14,759 nucleotides of DNA from Deltaproteobacteria bacterium. GTDB lineage: Bacteria; Desulfobacterota; DSM-4660; Desulfatiglandales; HGW-15. The stretch covers positions 1 through 14,759 of the forward strand of contig JAHECH010000028.1 in assembly GCA_024641835.1 (NCBI GenBank), given 5' to 3'. How positions within the stretch are numbered: position 1 is the first letter of the stretch; every line of letters starts with the position of its first letter. Shown piece by piece: positions 12,654 through 14,759 of this stretch. A model generated the notes under the pieces. That model ran no database searches. It was not told the origin of the DNA and saw only the letters and a list, made by a program, of their open reading frames with translations. The position numbers were made by a program, and so were the translations under genes.

Positions 12654-13919
12654 ATGAAAAGGCGAAGAAAGCTCGGAAGGGGTGTTGCGATTGTCGGCGC
12701 GGGTATGACCAAATTCGGCATGTTCAAAGATAAAGACTCGAAAGACCTGTTTGCAGAAGCTTTCAAGGAGATGCTGTCATCGGTGGACAAGGGCGTAGAC
12801 CCGGCAGACATCGATGCTTTTTACCTGGGCAATTTTTCAAACGACTTCTTTGCCCATCAGTCGCACTGGGGACCTATTATCTCGGATATCATTGGACATA
12901 CGCCGAAGCCTGCGACCAGGACCGAAGGAGCGTGCGCGTCAAGTGCTCTCGCTTTCCGGGAAGGGGTCTTTGCCATCGCCTCCGGGTTCTACGATGCTGT
13001 GCTCGTAGGAGGGGTTGAAGATATGTCCAAGCGCACCACAGAAGAAGTGGCTGAAGGATTGGCTCTCGCCACTGTACCCTATGAAGGCAGAGTGGGATTT
13101 ACTTTCCCGGGAGTCTTCGGTGCTGTGGCCAGCGCCTATTTTGCCAAATACGGGGCAAATCGGGAACACCTGATGAACGTGACCATCAAGAGTCACAACA
13201 ATGCGCCTCTGAATCCCAAAGCCCAATTCCCCATGACCATTCGGGACATTATGAACGCCAAGATGGAGAGCCTTCGCAAGCGAGGCCAACCTGTGCCGGA
13301 ATGGAAAGATGAAAAAGAGTTTCTGAGAGATCCAGCGGCCAATCCGGTGGTCGCATGGCCCATGCATCTCTTTGACTGCTGCCCGATCAGTGACGGCGCA
13401 AGCTGCATCTTGCTTGTTGCCGAAGAAATGGCCAAGAGATTCACGGATGATCCGATCCATGTGGTGGGCATCGGCCAGGGGAGCGGCAGGGGATTCCATG
13501 CGAGCGCGGACATGACCTATTTTGAGGCGACCAGGTACGCGGCCGAAGAGGCTTACGGCATGTCCGGCCTGACACCCAAGGATGTCCAGTTCTCTGAAGT
13601 GCATGACTGCTTTTCCATCGCAGAGATCCTGCACACCGAGGATCTCGGGTTCTTCAAACCCGGGGAAGGATATAAGGCGATTGCCGAAGGCCAGACCAGG
13701 CTGGATGGCCCGAAGCCGATCAACACATCAGGCGGACTCAAGTGCAAGGGGCATCCGGTGGGTGCGACCGGGACCTCCCAGATCTATGAGGTCTGGACTC
13801 AGCTCAGAGGTAAAGCGGGAAAGCGGCAGGTCCCGATCAGGAATTTGCGTATCGGCGGAGCACACAACCTGGGTGGAACGGGTGGAACCTGCACCTTTAC
13901 CATTTTTGAAAGGAGATAA
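12654..13919 (+). CDS. SCP2-type thiolase (acetyl-CoA acetyltransferase-like)
   Basis: The 421-residue protein belongs to the non-decarboxylating thiolase superfamily, SCP2/archaeal type. It has the nucleophile motif EGACASSALAFREG with C94, VGGVEDMSK (118-126), VHDCFSIAEI with H318, GGLKCKGHPVGATGTSQ with catalytic H367, and the C-terminal GGAHNLGGTGG. Such enzymes form or cleave C-C bonds in 3-oxoacyl-CoA thioesters. The next gene encodes a DUF35 protein, the standard partner of this type (as in archaeal acetoacetyl-CoA thiolase complexes and BbsAB of anaerobic toluene degradation), so the two likely form one complex; the substrate cannot be read from sequence. The ATG at 12654 has GGGGAGGG six bases upstream and is preferred to GTG 12603 and ATG 12636. 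Confidence 0.93.
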   Translation: MKRRRKLGRGVAIVGAGMTKFGMFKDKDSKDLFAEAFKEMLSSVDKGVDPADIDAFYLGNFSNDFFAHQSHWGPIISDIIGHTPKPATRTEGACASSALAFREGVFAIASGFYDAVLVGGVEDMSKRTTEEVAEGLALATVPYEGRVGFTFPGVFGAVASAYFAKYGANREHLMNVTIKSHNNAPLNPKAQFPMTIRDIMNAKMESLRKRGQPVPEWKDEKEFLRDPAANPVVAWPMHLFDCCPISDGASCILLVAEEMAKRFTDDPIHVVGIGQGSGRGFHASADMTYFEATRYAAEEAYGMSGLTPKDVQFSEVHDCFSIAEILHTEDLGFFKPGEGYKAIAEGQTRLDGPKPINTSGGLKCKGHPVGATGTSQIYEVWTQLRGKAGKRQVPIRNLRIGGAHNLGGTGGTCTFTIFERR

Positions 13920-13924
13920 GCGGT

Positions 13925-14341
13925 ATGGAACAGAGACCTTTCGGCGATCATTCCTACAATCAGTTCCTGAGTGAAGAGAAGCTGATGGGATCACGATGTA
14001 AAGGGTGCGGTGCGCGCTATGTGCCGCCGCGGCCATTGTGCATCAAATGCTACGGCTCTGACATGGAGTGGGTTGAAATGAAAGGCAAGGGGAAGCTCGC
14101 AGCATTCACGGCCATTACGATCGCTCCCCCTTTCATGATGGCCCAGGGATATGATCGCAAGCATCCTTATTGTTCCGGCGTTGTGGAGTTGGAGGAGGGG
14201 GGCCGCGTAGATGCGCGCATCGAAGGGGTGGATCTCGCTCACCCTGAGAACATCAAAGTGGGCACGCCTATGAAGATGAAGTTCATTCATCGCCAAGGCG
14301 CGGAAAAGCCGGAGACCTATCTTGCGTTTGAACCGACCTGA
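13925..14341 (+). CDS. DUF35 OB-fold/zinc-ribbon thiolase partner
   Basis: The 138-residue product has a rubredoxin-like zinc ribbon with C25, C28, C39 and C42 (CKGCGARYVPPRPLCIKC) followed by an OB-fold (about residues 50-138; GKGKLAAFTAITIAPPF, PYCSGVVELEEGGRVDARIEG). In characterised complexes, DUF35 proteins bridge or scaffold a thiolase and a downstream enzyme and may bind CoA intermediates. The gene starts five bases after the thiolase stop. Its AAGGAG ribosome-binding site is in the thiolase's last codons, so the two are translationally linked. Function as thiolase subunit is inferred from family and context. Confidence 0.92.
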   Translation: MEQRPFGDHSYNQFLSEEKLMGSRCKGCGARYVPPRPLCIKCYGSDMEWVEMKGKGKLAAFTAITIAPPFMMAQGYDRKHPYCSGVVELEEGGRVDARIEGVDLAHPENIKVGTPMKMKFIHRQGAEKPETYLAFEPT

Positions 14342-14457
14342 TGGTCATAGAGGGGCATTCTGGCGGATATGGGTACCTTCCCTTTCGTTCCAAGGGCTCC
14401 GGGGCTGTCTGCTTTTGGAGACCTTGTGCCCTATACCCTCTGCCGTGTACCGTTATT

Positions 14458-14759
14458 ATGCATGAGATGTCCATCGCACAGAGCTTGATCGAAATCCTGA
14501 GAGAAGAGATGGAAAAACACGGCGCGAAAACGCTGAGAACCGCGCATCTGCGGATAGGCCAGCTTTCTGCCATTGTGCCCGAGGCCCTTTCCTTCTGTTT
14601 CCAGGTGGTCACTGATGGAACAGAAATGGAAGGGGCAAAACTGGTCATGGATATCATCCCTCTGCAAGGATATTGTCCCGCATGCCAGAAGGAATTTGAG
14701 ATTAAAGAGTACCATTTTGTTTGCCCTTTCTGCGGGACCACCAAAATAGAGACGATTGC
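14458..14759 (+). CDS. hypA: Hydrogenase nickel-incorporation protein HypA (partial, C-terminus beyond window)
   Basis: HypA delivers nickel with HypB to [NiFe]-hydrogenase during maturation. The 100 visible residues start MHEMSIAQSLIEIL, giving the conserved N-terminal Met-His-Glu nickel site (H2, E3). They continue with LRIGQLSAIVPEALSFCFQVVTDGT, and include the structural zinc site C73/C76 and C89/C92 (CPAC and CPFC). Only about 10-20 residues should be missing. The ATG at 14458 is set by the H2 requirement; the second ATG (M4) would remove it. No ribosome-binding site is evident before it. A 116-base gap separates it from the DUF35 gene, so it may begin a hyp cluster continuing to the right. 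Confidence 0.95.
   Translation, partial: MHEMSIAQSLIEILREEMEKHGAKTLRTAHLRIGQLSAIVPEALSFCFQVVTDGTEMEGAKLVMDIIPLQGYCPACQKEFEIKEYHFVCPFCGTTKIETI

Noticed and set aside
12939..13634. Minus-strand ORF of 231 codons antisense to the thiolase
   Set aside because: Shadow of the thiolase reading frame; no domain recognised.

Overview
The window looks like chromosomal sequence from a strictly anaerobic bacterium, most likely a deltaproteobacterium (Desulfobacterota, e.g. a sulfate reducer or syntroph). The evidence is indirect. It contains a dnaG-rpoD macromolecular-synthesis block preceded by a yqeY-type gene, a class A RNase P RNA next to a coiled-coil/zinc-ribbon gene, a cysteine-bearing Dps-like (thioferritin-type) protein, an SCP2-type thiolase paired with a DUF35 protein, and hypA for [NiFe]-hydrogenase maturation. 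No phage, transposase, CRISPR array or resistance gene is visible.

Left part (1-8271), read entirely on the minus strand from right to left: a near-consensus promoter (8244-8271) drives hisB, a small lipoprotein gene and hisA. A 268-bp fold-back element lies between the lipoprotein gene and hisA. A second strong promoter, whose -35 box overlaps the hisA stop codon and whose spacer holds a perfect 15-bp palindrome, starts the yqeY-dnaG-rpoD group; dnaG and rpoD overlap by one base. Then come a CAU-anticodon tRNA (probably tRNA-Ile2) with its own candidate promoter and terminator, a coiled-coil/zinc-ribbon gene, and rnpB. The rnpB -10 box overlaps the stop codon of the preceding gene, and the RNA runs off the left edge.

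Middle (8272-9045): non-coding, dominated by a 52-bp palindrome and a 361-bp nested inverted repeat (8403-8763), then a promoter for the plus-strand thioferritin-like gene (9046-9543). A 436-bp gene-free stretch with several hairpins follows.

Right part: on the minus strand, mreB, a single-domain response regulator and, after a 281-bp gap, a membrane-anchored cysteine-cluster protein. On the plus strand, diverging from mreB, an SCP2-type thiolase, its DUF35 zinc-ribbon/OB-fold partner, and hypA, which is cut by the right edge.

Most genes are ordinary housekeeping or metabolic genes. The features least explained by known families are the two long fold-back elements beside the his genes, the palindromic site inside the yqeY-dnaG-rpoD promoter, the pairing of mreB with a response regulator instead of mreCD, and the membrane-anchored eight-cysteine protein.
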